Shown: positions 9,018-17,873, counted from the first letter of the stretch. The stretch is DNA of 64,000 nucleotides from UBA4416 sp020846025 (GCA_963169295.1 CAUJDD010000102.1:77946-141945), one strand, 5' to 3'. Numbers and translations are program-made. The notes: generated by a model from the letters alone, not told the origin.

Positions 9018-9545
9018 TTAATCAACCACAATAGCTAAACCATTTAACCCTTCACCTGTAATCAATCCCGCTTTTTTGGCGTTATTTTGGCTATATTCAA
9101 ATCGTTGCTTATTTTCTTCTACTACAAAGTTTATTACTGCACCTGCCTTGGCAAGTCCTGGTTTTTCTGTTACTATTAATGAGCCTTTACCTTTTAGTTT
9201 ATTAATTGCATCTTTTAAAACATCTGATTCTGAACCCAAAATGAATAAAATTTGTGGGGGATCGGTTGCATAACTACTTGAGTTCTTTACTTCAATTTTT
9301 TGTGCTCCCACTTGCTTAGTAGAAGCCATTTTATTGAGTTCTACATTTAATGATGAATTACTACCTACAATTTGAATTACAAAATTGCCAGTTCGCATTT
9401 TTTCTGGCCATTTAAAATATTTAGTAAAATTATATAAGAATACAGCTTTAACTTTAGCATTTGTATCATAGTTATTTTGCTGTTGGAAGCTCAAACTTGA
9501 AAATGCTAAAATTATTAATAAGCTATATTGAACTATTTTTCTCAA
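9018..9545 (-). CDS. YfiR-family periplasmic protein
   Basis: A 175-residue secreted protein matching the YfiR/DUF4154 pattern: signal peptide (residues 1-20, ending LSFQQ), KAVFLYNFTKYFKWPEK (about 33-49), QILFILGSESD (about 98-108) and the C-terminal INFVVEENKQRFEYSQNNAKKAGL. In Pseudomonas YfiR is a periplasmic inhibitor of the diguanylate cyclase YfiN; in Bacteroidota such proteins often sit beside sensor genes. Here it opens an operon with a TPR protein and a membrane PP2C phosphatase, so it may sense an envelope signal for that phosphatase (inference). The start is TTG; no ATG precedes the signal peptide. Confidence 0.85.
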   Translation of the reverse strand: MRKIVQYSLLIILAFSSLSFQQQNNYDTNAKVKAVFLYNFTKYFKWPEKMRTGNFVIQIVGSNSSLNVELNKMASTKQVGAQKIEVKNSSSYATDPPQILFILGSESDVLKDAINKLKGKGSLIVTEKPGLAKAGAVINFVVEENKQRFEYSQNNAKKAGLITGEGLNGLAIVVD

Positions 9546-9681
9546 TTATCACACTCCTATTATCAAATAGTTTGCCGTAATAGGGTAACTGACAAATTTA
9601 AGATTAACAAAGAACTAAACAAAGGATTTTTTAACATTTAATAATCTATTAAAATCAATAATTTTACCTTAACAAATTCGG
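9546..9681. other. Divergent intergenic region between yfiR-like and sigma factor genes
   Basis: This 136-base AT-rich gap must carry the promoters of both the leftward YfiR-TPR-phosphatase operon and the rightward sigma factor operon. I see no full TTTG-N19-TAnnTTTG match on either strand and no strong inverted repeat. Confidence 0.4.
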
Positions 9682-10263
9682 GTGATTTATAACGAAAAAT
9701 ACAATCAATCAACTGACAATGAACTAATTACACTTTACAAAAGTAGTAACGAAAGTTTATTTTTAGGTATTTTATATAAAAGATATGCGCATTTGGTTCT
9801 TGGTTTGTGTTTTAAATACCTAAAAAATGAAGACGAATCAAAAGATGCCGTAATGCAAATATTCGAGAAATTACTCATTGATTTAAAAAGATTCGAGATT
9901 CAATATTTTAAAAGTTGGCTTTATACATATTCTAAAAATCATTGCTTATTATCATTAAGAAACAAGCAAAGTAAATTGAGAAAAGATATTGACTTGAAAA
10001 ATAATGCTTCGTTATTTATGGAAACTGAGGTTATGACGCATCTTAATGAAGCAAATCAAAAAGAAAGTACATATATATTACTCGAAAATGCCATTAATGA
10101 ATTAAACGAAGGACAAAAAAAGTGCATCCATTTATTTTATTTTAAAGAAAAAACATATCAAGAAATTTCTGATTTAACAGGATATAGCTTAAATGAGGTA
10201 AAAAGTTTTATTCAGAATGGAAAACGTAACTTAAAGATAAAACTAGAAAACAAAGGTGAATAA
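9682..10263 (+). CDS. ECF-type RNA polymerase sigma factor
   Basis: A 193-residue extracytoplasmic-function sigma-70 factor. Region 2: SLFLGILYKRYAHLVLGLCFKYLKNEDESKDAVMQIFEKL (about 25-64) followed by FKSWLYTYSKNHCL. Region 4: helix-turn-helix KCIHLFYFKEKTYQEISDLTGYSLNEVKSFIQNGKRNLK (about 147-185). The start must be GTG at 9682, because no ATG occurs before region 2. The following gene overlaps by 8 bases and encodes a single-span membrane protein, the usual place for an anti-sigma factor, so the sigma factor is probably held at the membrane until signalled. Targets are unknown. Confidence 0.9.
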   Translation: MIYNEKYNQSTDNELITLYKSSNESLFLGILYKRYAHLVLGLCFKYLKNEDESKDAVMQIFEKLLIDLKRFEIQYFKSWLYTYSKNHCLLSLRNKQSKLRKDIDLKNNASLFMETEVMTHLNEANQKESTYILLENAINELNEGQKKCIHLFYFKEKTYQEISDLTGYSLNEVKSFIQNGKRNLKIKLENKGE

Positions 10264-11296
10264 ACCAACAAAACATAATTATTTAGATAAGGATAAATTC
10301 TTTCATTTACTTGAGAATTACTCAAACGATGTAAAGAATAATGATGCTATTGATGAATTTGAGAAAGAAGCTTTGGAAGGATTTAACTCAAACACTTCTT
10401 TAAATAAGGCTAAAGAACTCAGTAATGAAATTGACTTTGCCATCCAATCTAAAATTAATAATCATAAAAAACAGCAAAGTAATAAATTCATTTGGATTGG
10501 CGCTGCTGCTACATTAGCGTTACTTGTTACATTTAGCTACATACTTTTAATTAAAAACAACACTAAGCAAAATATTGCCATCAATACCCCACCAACTGAA
10601 GTTAAATTGAATGAAAAACATTTGATTGAGAATTCCTTACCTGCAATTTCAAATGAACAAACTAAATCTTCTACTGCTGAAGCAAATAGTGGAATAGAAT
10701 TAATTAAAACTAATCAGGCAATTACGAATTTAAAAGACCAAAAACTATTAGAAAAAGGAGATGCTGATAAAAGACCACTTCAAGACAAATTACAATCATC
10801 CAATTCTATCACAAGTACTTCCGACCATGACGAAGCAACTATTCCTACTGAGGTATATGCTATTGAATCGGATCCGCAAAGTATTGCTGGTAATATAGAT
10901 TACGAAAAATTATCAGAAGAAAGAATTGAAACTGCGAAATCTAATAAAAATATTGAAGCTAAAAGTAAAAAAGAAACACCACCTTTAGCACAAAGTATCC
11001 CCTCTGTACCAGAGGCACACTACCAAGGAGGCGAAAAAGCGATTGTTCAATTTATACTTAACTATTTTAAAAATCATTATCCTCACATCACACCACAACA
11101 AGATTTTATTTTAGAAGCCAAGGTACTTGCAAATGGAACTCTAAATGTAAAATCCATTAAGTCTATATCATCAGATGACAACTGTAAATGTATTAACGAA
11201 CTAACAGAAGCGCTCAATTCTATGACGGGTTGGAATCCTGCCACAAAAAACGGAACCCCTCAGAGTTCCGTTATTAAAATAGTATTAAAGTTTTAA
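10256..11296 (+). CDS. Membrane protein with TonB-like C-terminal domain, possible anti-sigma factor
   Basis: A 346-residue protein. Residues 1-75 are acidic and helical (DEFEKEALEGF, as in Bacteroidota anti-sigma and TonB-like proteins), residues about 79-99 form one transmembrane span, and about 100-245 is a low-complexity linker. The last 100 residues resemble the TonB C-terminal fold: PEAHYQGGEKAIVQFILNYF, a cysteine pair in DDNCKCINELT, then GWNPATKNGTPQSSVIKIVLKF. The start is GTG, overlapping the sigma gene by 8 bases, so the two are translationally coupled. I infer an anti-sigma role for the N-terminus and an envelope interaction for the C-terminus; neither is proven. No zinc anti-sigma motif is present. 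Confidence 0.75.
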   Translation: MNKPTKHNYLDKDKFFHLLENYSNDVKNNDAIDEFEKEALEGFNSNTSLNKAKELSNEIDFAIQSKINNHKKQQSNKFIWIGAAATLALLVTFSYILLIKNNTKQNIAINTPPTEVKLNEKHLIENSLPAISNEQTKSSTAEANSGIELIKTNQAITNLKDQKLLEKGDADKRPLQDKLQSSNSITSTSDHDEATIPTEVYAIESDPQSIAGNIDYEKLSEERIETAKSNKNIEAKSKKETPPLAQSIPSVPEAHYQGGEKAIVQFILNYFKNHYPHITPQQDFILEAKVLANGTLNVKSIKSISSDDNCKCINELTEALNSMTGWNPATKNGTPQSSVIKIVLKF

Positions 11297-11298
11297 TA

Positions 11299-11919
11299 TC
11301 AACTACCGCAATTAATTTTAGAATCTGCAGTAATAACTACTTTTCTTATTCTCTTTATTGTAATATTTCCAGATATAATTCCACCAGAATTACCTCCAGA
11401 ACCGCCTACATCTCCTACAATAAAACTATCTGCTTTATTAATAACTATTTCTCCTCTTACAACACCTCCATTTTTAACTTTAAGGGTGCTAGCATTATTA
11501 ATAACAATTTGACCTTTTACAACTCCTCCATTTCTTACTACAAGTGCACCTTCTTTATCTACCACAATTCCTCCATTTGATTCTCCAGTACCTTGTATAA
11601 TTAAACATCCACTATTAATTTTTATTTCGCCATTTACCTTTCCTCCGTTTTTAATTTTCACAGTCTCACCTACATTCACTGTTACAGGCGTATCTATAGT
11701 AGTAGTAATTTCTCTTTCAGTAGGTGTGTAAGGCTTCAAATTAGATGCAACTGGATTTTTATCCGAATAATCTATGTCGTAAGTGCAAGGATCACCAACT
11801 TTCAGCCCAGTGTTTGGGAAATTTGTATCATTAAATGGATAAACAATTGAAGTTTCATCTTCTTTAATTGTACCGCTAATGTTATCTGTATTTATTGATT
11901 CTACTTTACCTAATGCCAT
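11299..11919 (-). CDS. Beta-helix (bactofilin-like) protein with OB-like N-terminal domain
   Basis: A 206-residue protein with no signal peptide. Residues 1-60 resemble a cold-shock/OB-type module (GKVESI, SGTIKEDE, YPFNDTNF, GLKVGDPCTYDID). Residues about 80-200 are a right-handed beta-helix built of roughly 17-residue turns rich in glycine: IKNGGKVNGEIKIN, VRNGGVVKGQIVIN, VKNGGVVRGEIVIN, then a glycine-rich loop GGSGGNSGG and a last turn. This is the repeat style of bactofilins and other polymer-forming proteins. The start is placed at MALGKVE (11919); ten upstream residues would require an unusual start. It converges on the sigma operon with 2 bases between stop codons. Function unknown. 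Confidence 0.7.
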   Translation of the reverse strand: MALGKVESINTDNISGTIKEDETSIVYPFNDTNFPNTGLKVGDPCTYDIDYSDKNPVASNLKPYTPTEREITTTIDTPVTVNVGETVKIKNGGKVNGEIKINSGCLIIQGTGESNGGIVVDKEGALVVRNGGVVKGQIVINNASTLKVKNGGVVRGEIVINKADSFIVGDVGGSGGNSGGIISGNITIKRIRKVVITADSKINCGS

Positions 11920-11994
11920 AATTTTATTTTTTAAAGTTAATATATACAATAATAAATATTTTTTTTGAATAAAAAAATTGTATATTTATCCTAT

Positions 11995-14094
11995 ATGAAT
12001 TCACTTAGAATCACACTTGTACTTTTATTCGGGTTTAATTTTTTGTATTCTCAAAACTCCACCAATTTTGAAGATTCTTTGAAAATTTTACCGACAGACT
12101 CCTTGAAAATAAATTTTATTATAAAGCGAACTATTGAGCCTTTAGAGAATGAAAATAAATACGAAATAGCTATAAGCGAATTACAAAAGGCTAAGCAATT
12201 TATAAATAATAATAAAAGTAATGAATTAAAAATTGACTCTAAACATATTGAGTTATTAATTGCTCAAGAATCATACGAAGAAGCGAGTAAATTTATAGAA
12301 GTATTTGAGCAAAAATCTAAAAACACATCCTATTTTTATTATCAAGGACTAGCACAAAGGTACAAAGCCTTAATTCAATTATATTCTGGTAATCTAGAAC
12401 AAAGCTCGAAATTGTTTTTTAAAGCGTTAGAAAAGTTTAAGCTCACAAAATCTCCTACTGCCTTAGACTTAGGATATGGAGATATAGCTGTAATAGGATA
12501 CTATAGTGAGAATTTTAAACAAGCTATTGAATATTGGAAAAAATGCATAAAGATTGAACAAGAATTAGGTTTAAAATCAAGGATGTTGAACAATTTATCA
12601 AACCTAGGAGTTGCATTATTAGAAATAGGAGAAGTAAAAGAAGCCGAAGAAAATCTACTACAAGCACTTAATATTGCAAATGAACTAAATGACGAATCAT
12701 TAAAAGCAGGAATTTACACAAACTTAACCAAATTGGAGTACAGTAAAAAGAATTTTAAAAAAGCTATTGAATATAACAACTTAGCAGCTCAGTATTACGA
12801 GTCAGTAAAGAAATATTCTTCCTTAGCCAACATTTACTCCAATGGAGCTGAATTAGCAAGAACAGGTAAAGAATATAAAACGGCCTTAGAATACATAAAT
12901 AAAGCATTTGAAGTTATGAAATTAACCGAAAACAGAACAAATTTGTATTCATTATACTTCAATAAAGCAGCCATTCAGTTTGATTTAAAAGAATACAAAG
13001 ATGCTTACCAAAATTTGTTAATGTATATTGGGGAGAAAGATAGTATTGTAAATGCCGAGAATCAAAAAAACATTACTGAATTAGAAAAGAAGTATCAGTT
13101 AAAAGAACAGAAAAGAGAAAATGCCTTATTAAATGAGCAAGTAAAAACACAAGTGATTTCTAACAGTAGAATGAAAATTACAATTGGCTTAATTAGTGTG
13201 ATTGTCATCATTCTATCTGTTACAGCTATTTGGATGGTTAAACAAAATAGAGCAAAAAATTTAATTAATGCTCAATTATCAGAGAAAAATAATATTATCA
13301 ATCTTCAAAAAAGTATTGTTGAAGACCAACATCGAGACATTACAGATAGTATAAAATATGCCAAGCGCATTCAAGAAGCTATCCTACCCCCATATAATTT
13401 ATGGCAAAAAATTTTACCGAGTTCATTTATCTTTCATCTCCCAAAAGATGTATTAAGTGGTGATTTTTACTGGATTGAAGAAACGAAAGATTACATATAT
13501 GTAGCTGCAGCCGATTGTACAGGGCATGGTGTGCCAGGCGCATTAATTTCTATTGTAAATTTTAATTTATTAAATAAAGCAGTTTTAGAAAAAAACCTTG
13601 TAACACCTGCCGAAATTTTAGATGCTGTGAATAGCTGGTTAACTGAGAGTTTACACCAAACTTATGGAGAAAGTACAGTAAGAGATGGTATGGATATCAC
13701 GCTCATAGCCATTCATAAACACAGCAATGAGATATTGTTTGCAGGAGCTAATAACTCCATTTATGTTGTTTCTAATAATGAGTTGGAAGTGATTAAAGGA
13801 GATAAATTCCCAGTGGGTGCTTTTATTGAGGATAAAATTCAACATTTTAGTTTAAAGAAATTTACAGTAAACAAAGGCGATTGTATTTATTTATTCTCTG
13901 ATGGTTATGCCGACCAATTTGGCGGACCTGATGGAAAAAAATATAAATATCAAGCATTTCAAAAGAAATTAAACTCAATATCTAATTTAGATATTTCTAA
14001 TCAACTGTTAAGCATGAAACAAGATTTCGTGCAATGGCAAGGTACACATGAGCAAGTAGATGATGTATTACTAATAGGAATTAAGATTAGTTAA
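11995..14094 (+). CDS. TPR protein with C-terminal SpoIIE/PP2C phosphatase
   Basis: A 699-residue signalling protein: signal-like N-terminus (residues 1-20, FLYSQN), extracytoplasmic TPR array (about 60-370, e.g. NLGVALLEIGEVKEAEENLLQAL), coiled coil, one transmembrane span (about 398-416), a second coil with DSIKYAKRIQEAILPP, and a PP2C domain with ADCTGHGVPGALISI, SDGYADQFGGP and VDDVLLIG. The TPR part probably senses peptides or proteins outside the membrane and controls the phosphatase inside (inference from architecture). Start set at ATG 11995; a TTG at 11965 in frame lacks a better signal sequence. Its TAA overlaps the opposite stop codon of the glycosyltransferase at 14091-14094. Confidence 0.87.
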   Translation: MNSLRITLVLLFGFNFLYSQNSTNFEDSLKILPTDSLKINFIIKRTIEPLENENKYEIAISELQKAKQFINNNKSNELKIDSKHIELLIAQESYEEASKFIEVFEQKSKNTSYFYYQGLAQRYKALIQLYSGNLEQSSKLFFKALEKFKLTKSPTALDLGYGDIAVIGYYSENFKQAIEYWKKCIKIEQELGLKSRMLNNLSNLGVALLEIGEVKEAEENLLQALNIANELNDESLKAGIYTNLTKLEYSKKNFKKAIEYNNLAAQYYESVKKYSSLANIYSNGAELARTGKEYKTALEYINKAFEVMKLTENRTNLYSLYFNKAAIQFDLKEYKDAYQNLLMYIGEKDSIVNAENQKNITELEKKYQLKEQKRENALLNEQVKTQVISNSRMKITIGLISVIVIILSVTAIWMVKQNRAKNLINAQLSEKNNIINLQKSIVEDQHRDITDSIKYAKRIQEAILPPYNLWQKILPSSFIFHLPKDVLSGDFYWIEETKDYIYVAAADCTGHGVPGALISIVNFNLLNKAVLEKNLVTPAEILDAVNSWLTESLHQTYGESTVRDGMDITLIAIHKHSNEILFAGANNSIYVVSNNELEVIKGDKFPVGAFIEDKIQHFSLKKFTVNKGDCIYLFSDGYADQFGGPDGKKYKYQAFQKKLNSISNLDISNQLLSMKQDFVQWQGTHEQVDDVLLIGIKIS

Positions 14095-15266
14095 ATGTTT
14101 CTCTGAGGCGGTTGCCAGGCACTTTCTTGGTTTGCAAATTGATATTTAAAATATCCTAATAAAAGTGCAAAATTCATCAATATAAAATGGCCTAAAGCAT
14201 TTATAATTGGAATTTTAAGTTTAATTTTTTCGAGTATAATGGTAAGTAATGGGAGTAATATCAGTAAAGCGTAGGTGTATGTTATCCAATTAAAAAAGTT
14301 AATTTTAAAAGATAAAGCAAGTGCGCTCACGAATGAAATAATAAACATAAAAGGAGTTATCCAACGTAATACCTTGTGTGAAAAAAAGGCAAATCCAAAA
14401 CCTTTATATATTGGAAATAACAAGTGTTTATAGTAGTTTAAATTTCTAAAATTACCCAACGAAATACGAATTTTTCTTTTAAATTCAATCAATGGTGCGT
14501 CATTTACATCTTCATAACAAAGGGCTTGAGGTTCAAACATTACCTTACCACCCTTTGAAATAACATCTAATGTTATAAAAAAATCATCCATTAAAAAACC
14601 ATCAGGTACTTTCACAAACCAATCGCGTTTAATTGCATAACAACCTCCTTCTACTCCTACACAAAAGTTATAGACTAAACTTTCATGATGTTTAAGTGAG
14701 TTCTCATAATTCATGTATAAAATTTCTTGCCCTGAGATGCCTAGATTTTTAGGTGAAAATTTATGAATGTTGCCACACACTAATTTAGCATCGTTGATTA
14801 TTAAATCATACACCAATGCCTTGATGGTAGTGGGTTCAAAAAACACATTGGCATCAGTAAATACGATATGCTCCGTTTTTATTAAGTCAAATAACTCATT
14901 AATAATCTTTAATTTACCATTTCTATTATGTTTTTTTATGAGTGTAATGTTTGGGTGCTTAGCACAATATATTTCAATAATTTCATGCGTTTTATCGGTA
15001 GAGTTATCTGAACCAATAATTATTTTGAGTTTATCTTTTGGATAATCTGAATTGAAGATAGATTGAAGTTTTTTTTCTATTACTTTTTCTTCATTAAAAA
15101 CCGAAAACACAAGCGTTACCTCTGGCCATTCCTTAATTAAATTATAATCATGCAGAATTGGTTTTACAAAAGTTGCTCTAATTTTAATAATTATCGGGTA
15201 AATCGCATAACTATAAATAGGTATAAAAACACTTACTACAAAAACTATCCATAAAGCGTAAATCAT
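14091..15266 (-). CDS. Membrane glycosyltransferase, family 2
   Basis: A 391-residue GT-A glycosyltransferase transferring a sugar from a nucleotide donor to a glycan or lipid. One N-terminal span (about 1-22), then the catalytic domain with VTLVFSVFNEEKVIEKKLQS, GSDNSTDKTHEI, the metal-binding TDANVFF, MDDFFITLDVISKGGKV and the RKIRIS acceptor-side motif, and three C-terminal spans (about 300-385). Architecture matches processive or exopolysaccharide-type GT2 enzymes. It directly follows mqnE (3 bases), though a shared pathway is unlikely. Acceptor unknown. Confidence 0.88.
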   Translation of the reverse strand: MIYALWIVFVVSVFIPIYSYAIYPIIIKIRATFVKPILHDYNLIKEWPEVTLVFSVFNEEKVIEKKLQSIFNSDYPKDKLKIIIGSDNSTDKTHEIIEIYCAKHPNITLIKKHNRNGKLKIINELFDLIKTEHIVFTDANVFFEPTTIKALVYDLIINDAKLVCGNIHKFSPKNLGISGQEILYMNYENSLKHHESLVYNFCVGVEGGCYAIKRDWFVKVPDGFLMDDFFITLDVISKGGKVMFEPQALCYEDVNDAPLIEFKRKIRISLGNFRNLNYYKHLLFPIYKGFGFAFFSHKVLRWITPFMFIISFVSALALSFKINFFNWITYTYALLILLPLLTIILEKIKLKIPIINALGHFILMNFALLLGYFKYQFANQESAWQPPQRNI

Positions 15267-15269
15267 TGG

Positions 15270-16412
15270 TTAGTTAACGGAATAATCTTTCACAATATTG
15301 TATAATGTATCACGCTCCACTGGTGTGCGGCGTACTTGAGTAATTAGTTCTACCAACTGTTGAGTGGTAAGTTTAGGACTTTGTTCCTCAGCACCTGCCA
15401 TACTGTATATTTTAGTGGTATCGTCAATAGTTCCATCTATATCATCTACTCCAAAGTTTAAAGATAATTGAGCCGTATTTCGTCCTATCATAGCCCAGTA
15501 TGCTTTAATGTGATCAAAGTTATCTAAATATATTCGAGAGATAGCATAATTACGTAAATCTTCAATTACACTTACTTCAGGCACATGCGACATCTCATTA
15601 TTCCCATTTCTAAACTTTAAAGGAATAAAAGCATTAAACCCATTCGTTTTATCTTGTAATTTTCTTAATCGTTCTAAATGATCAATGCGATGTTCGAAGG
15701 TTTCGATATGACCATATAGCATCGTAGCATTTGATTGCATCCCCATGTTGTGCCAAATTTCATGGATCTTAAGCCATTCTTCGGCACTGCATTTTCCACC
15801 AGCTATTTGATCTCGAATAGATTTATCAAATATTTCAGCACCTCCACCAGGCATTGAATCTAAACCAGCATCTTTTAAAATCTGCATCCCTTCTTCGTAA
15901 GTTACTTTAGCTTTTTTAAATATATAATGACACTCCACAGGGGTTAAAGCTTTTATATGCAATTCTGGGCGATGAGATTTAATTGATTTAAAAAGTGTGC
16001 TATAAAAATTTAAGTCTTGTTTAGGAATTACACCACCAGTAATATGCACCTCGGTTACATGTTGTCCATCGTACTTTTTAATAATTTCCATCATTTGATC
16101 AATACTCAATTCCCATCCCTCTTCTCTTTGCTTAATTAAGCGTGAGTAGGCACAAAACGAGCAAGTATAAACACAAATATTAGTGGGTTCTACATGAAAA
16201 TTTCGATTAAAAAACACATAGTTTTTGTTCTTTTTTTCACGAACATAATTAGCTAATACGCCAAGATAGGAAAGTTCTCCTTTTTCAAATAAATAAACCC
16301 CTTCATCAAAAGAAATCCTTTCACCTTGAAAAACTTTTTCAGCAATTTTCTTAAGCTCAGTTGTTAATTGCGGTGAATTAAATAAAATATCTTGAATATT
16401 ATTAACACTCAT
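15270..16412 (-). CDS. mqnE: Aminofutalosine synthase (radical SAM)
   Basis: MqnE joins the product of MqnA to S-adenosylmethionine to form aminofutalosine in the alternative menaquinone pathway. The 380-residue protein has the radical-SAM cysteines C80-x3-C84-x2-C87 in EPTNICVYTCSFCAYS and then EVHITGGVIP, PGGGAEIF, NATMLYGHIET and LKFRNGNNEM, in the CofH/MqnC/MqnE style. The near relative MqnC has the same fold; overall sequence favours MqnE. Other likely pathway members here are the amidohydrolase at 22.3 kb and the UbiD at 4.4 kb. Start is ATG with 78 bases before the neighbouring T9SS protein stop. Confidence 0.88.
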   Translation of the reverse strand: MSVNNIQDILFNSPQLTTELKKIAEKVFQGERISFDEGVYLFEKGELSYLGVLANYVREKKNKNYVFFNRNFHVEPTNICVYTCSFCAYSRLIKQREEGWELSIDQMMEIIKKYDGQHVTEVHITGGVIPKQDLNFYSTLFKSIKSHRPELHIKALTPVECHYIFKKAKVTYEEGMQILKDAGLDSMPGGGAEIFDKSIRDQIAGGKCSAEEWLKIHEIWHNMGMQSNATMLYGHIETFEHRIDHLERLRKLQDKTNGFNAFIPLKFRNGNNEMSHVPEVSVIEDLRNYAISRIYLDNFDHIKAYWAMIGRNTAQLSLNFGVDDIDGTIDDTTKIYSMAGAEEQSPKLTTQQLVELITQVRRTPVERDTLYNIVKDYSVN

Positions 16413-16441
16413 ATAAAGCGATAAAGGTAATGCTTAAAAAT

Positions 16442-16470
16442 AAAAAATCCCGCATAAGCGGGACTTTTTT
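16442..16470 (-). terminator. Rho-independent terminator of the T9SS cargo gene
   Basis: Perfect 6-bp GC stem TCCCGC-ataa-GCGGGA flanked by A and T runs. In the leftward direction it reads as a GC hairpin followed by six U residues and lies 20 bases after the stop codon of the T9SS cargo gene. It separates that transcript from mqnE. Confidence 0.85.
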
Positions 16471-16490
16471 AAGAATTGAAACCTTACAAA

Positions 16491-17600
16491 TTATTTTGTA
16501 ACCGTAAATTTACTAAACATCTTAGCGTTATCAGCCTTGATAGAATACATATACACACCTGCATTTAAGTTAGATGTATTTATTTTAATTGCATGATTTC
16601 CTGTTTCTAAAGTGTTTAAGTCTATTTTATTTACACGCTTACCAGTTACATCAAAAATTTCAATTTCAACTTTCGAAGCTTTATTTAAGCCAAAGTTTAC
16701 TGTCATTTCATCACTTGCTGGATTAGGGAAAGCTGCAAATAATGTTAAATCTCCTTTAGAAATACTATTATTTACTCCAGTAGTGATATCTACTACAACA
16801 AAAATTAATAAATCTAAATTATCTCCTTGAAAGTCAGTTACAATTGAATTCCAACGGTTTCCACCTAATGCTGGTGCCGCAGATGCAGGCATAATGGTGT
16901 GATATTGCCAAGCTAAACTATCAGTAGAAGAACAACCAGCTACAGTTGATAAAATGGCTAATGTATCCATACTTGTACCTCCCATTGCAGGAGCTTCGGC
17001 TACTGCAAAAAAGTTACCAGTTACTGGAATTGGTGAAGTAAAAGTAAATACATCAGCGCCTGTAAATGAACTTAAAGATTTTGAGGCGGTTGTTCCCATT
17101 TGGGCATCAGGAGCCTTAGTAGTTGTATTCTCAGAATACACTTTTGCATTTACCATACCTGATCCATTAACTAAACCAGAATATACAATAATATCAGTTA
17201 CATTAGCAGTCCCTGATACATTATATTTTTGTGCAAATAAACTTGTTACATCAGTAATTGTAGGAGTTCCTAGAGCACCAGCATATGCTGGGCCTAAATT
17301 ATACGTAGCTTTATTTGTTCCAAAAGTATAACCCTCAGATACAACCGTAAAATTTGCATTTGCTTGTGTACCCCATGCGCTATAATACACAATATTTGCT
17401 GTGTTGGTAGCACAACCGCCTGAATTAAAAGTAGATGGCATTAATGTGGTAACTGCTGCTGCCTTTGACAAATCAGCACTTAACCAATTTACACTATTTA
17501 CTGGATTTGGGGTTAGATTAATTTGAGGTTTGCTTAATTGCTGAGCAAAAGCACCCAAGAACATGGTAGATAAAACTACAGTTGAGTAAATTTTTTTCAT
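16491..17600 (-). CDS. Secreted protein with T9SS type A sorting domain
   Basis: A 369-residue exported protein. Signal peptide at residues 1-19 (MKKIYSTVVLSTMFLGAFAQ), then about 260 residues of Thr/Ala/Ser-rich, beta-predicted sequence I do not recognise, and a C-terminal type A sorting domain of about 80 residues (FPNPASDEMTVNF, VEIEIFDVTGKRV, LNAGVYMYSIKADNAKMFSKFTVTK). The sorting domain directs passage through the type IX secretion system and attachment to or release from the cell surface. It forms a single-gene transcript: a -7 element upstream and a terminator downstream. Confidence 0.87.
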   Translation of the reverse strand: MKKIYSTVVLSTMFLGAFAQQLSKPQINLTPNPVNSVNWLSADLSKAAAVTTLMPSTFNSGGCATNTANIVYYSAWGTQANANFTVVSEGYTFGTNKATYNLGPAYAGALGTPTITDVTSLFAQKYNVSGTANVTDIIVYSGLVNGSGMVNAKVYSENTTTKAPDAQMGTTASKSLSSFTGADVFTFTSPIPVTGNFFAVAEAPAMGGTSMDTLAILSTVAGCSSTDSLAWQYHTIMPASAAPALGGNRWNSIVTDFQGDNLDLLIFVVVDITTGVNNSISKGDLTLFAAFPNPASDEMTVNFGLNKASKVEIEIFDVTGKRVNKIDLNTLETGNHAIKINTSNLNAGVYMYSIKADNAKMFSKFTVTK

Positions 17601-17632
17601 GATTATTTATTTTAAAAGATTAAATTGATTTT

Positions 17633-17640
17633 CAAATATA
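17633..17640 (-). promoter_or_regulatory. -7 promoter element of the T9SS cargo gene
   Basis: On the minus strand this reads TATATTTG, an exact match to the Bacteroidota -7 consensus TAnnTTTG, about 33 bases before the start codon. No clear -33 TTTG is seen at the usual spacing, so only half the promoter is supported. Confidence 0.5.
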
Positions 17641-17865
17641 TGTTTTAATTTGTTTTAATTAACTTTTATACTTTTTATACAAAATCCTTCTTCGTCACTT
17701 TTATAGAAATTAAAACATAAATATTTAATTATCAATTACTTGTAAATAATATAAATTTATATCTCAATTTGTTTTAAATATCATTTTATTAATTTTTTAA
17801 CATCAACATCGTTTTGAATTGATTTACATCATTTCAAAAATCAAGACGATTAAAATTATATTATC
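17641..17865. other. AT-rich divergent intergenic region
   Basis: Very AT-rich sequence between the leftward T9SS cargo gene and the rightward cobalamin locus. No coding frame is evident. It contains runs such as TTTTAATTTGTTTTAATT, but I see no strong hairpin or defined operator. Confidence 0.4.
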
Positions 17866-17873
17866 TATATTTG
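17866..17873 (+). promoter_or_regulatory. -7 promoter element ahead of the cobalamin riboswitch
   Basis: TATATTTG exactly matches TAnnTTTG and lies about 15-20 bases before the first riboswitch helix, the expected distance for a transcript beginning near 17880. No -33 TTTG at the proper spacing is visible. Confidence 0.5.

Noticed and set aside
14091..14094. Overlapping stop codons TTAA of the PP2C and glycosyltransferase genes taken as a special element
   Set aside because: TTAA provides TAA on both strands and simply reflects tight convergent packing.
16954..17331. 125-residue plus-strand frame opposite the T9SS cargo gene
   Set aside because: Antisense shadow of the strongly supported leftward gene, with composition mirroring its Thr/Ala-rich body.
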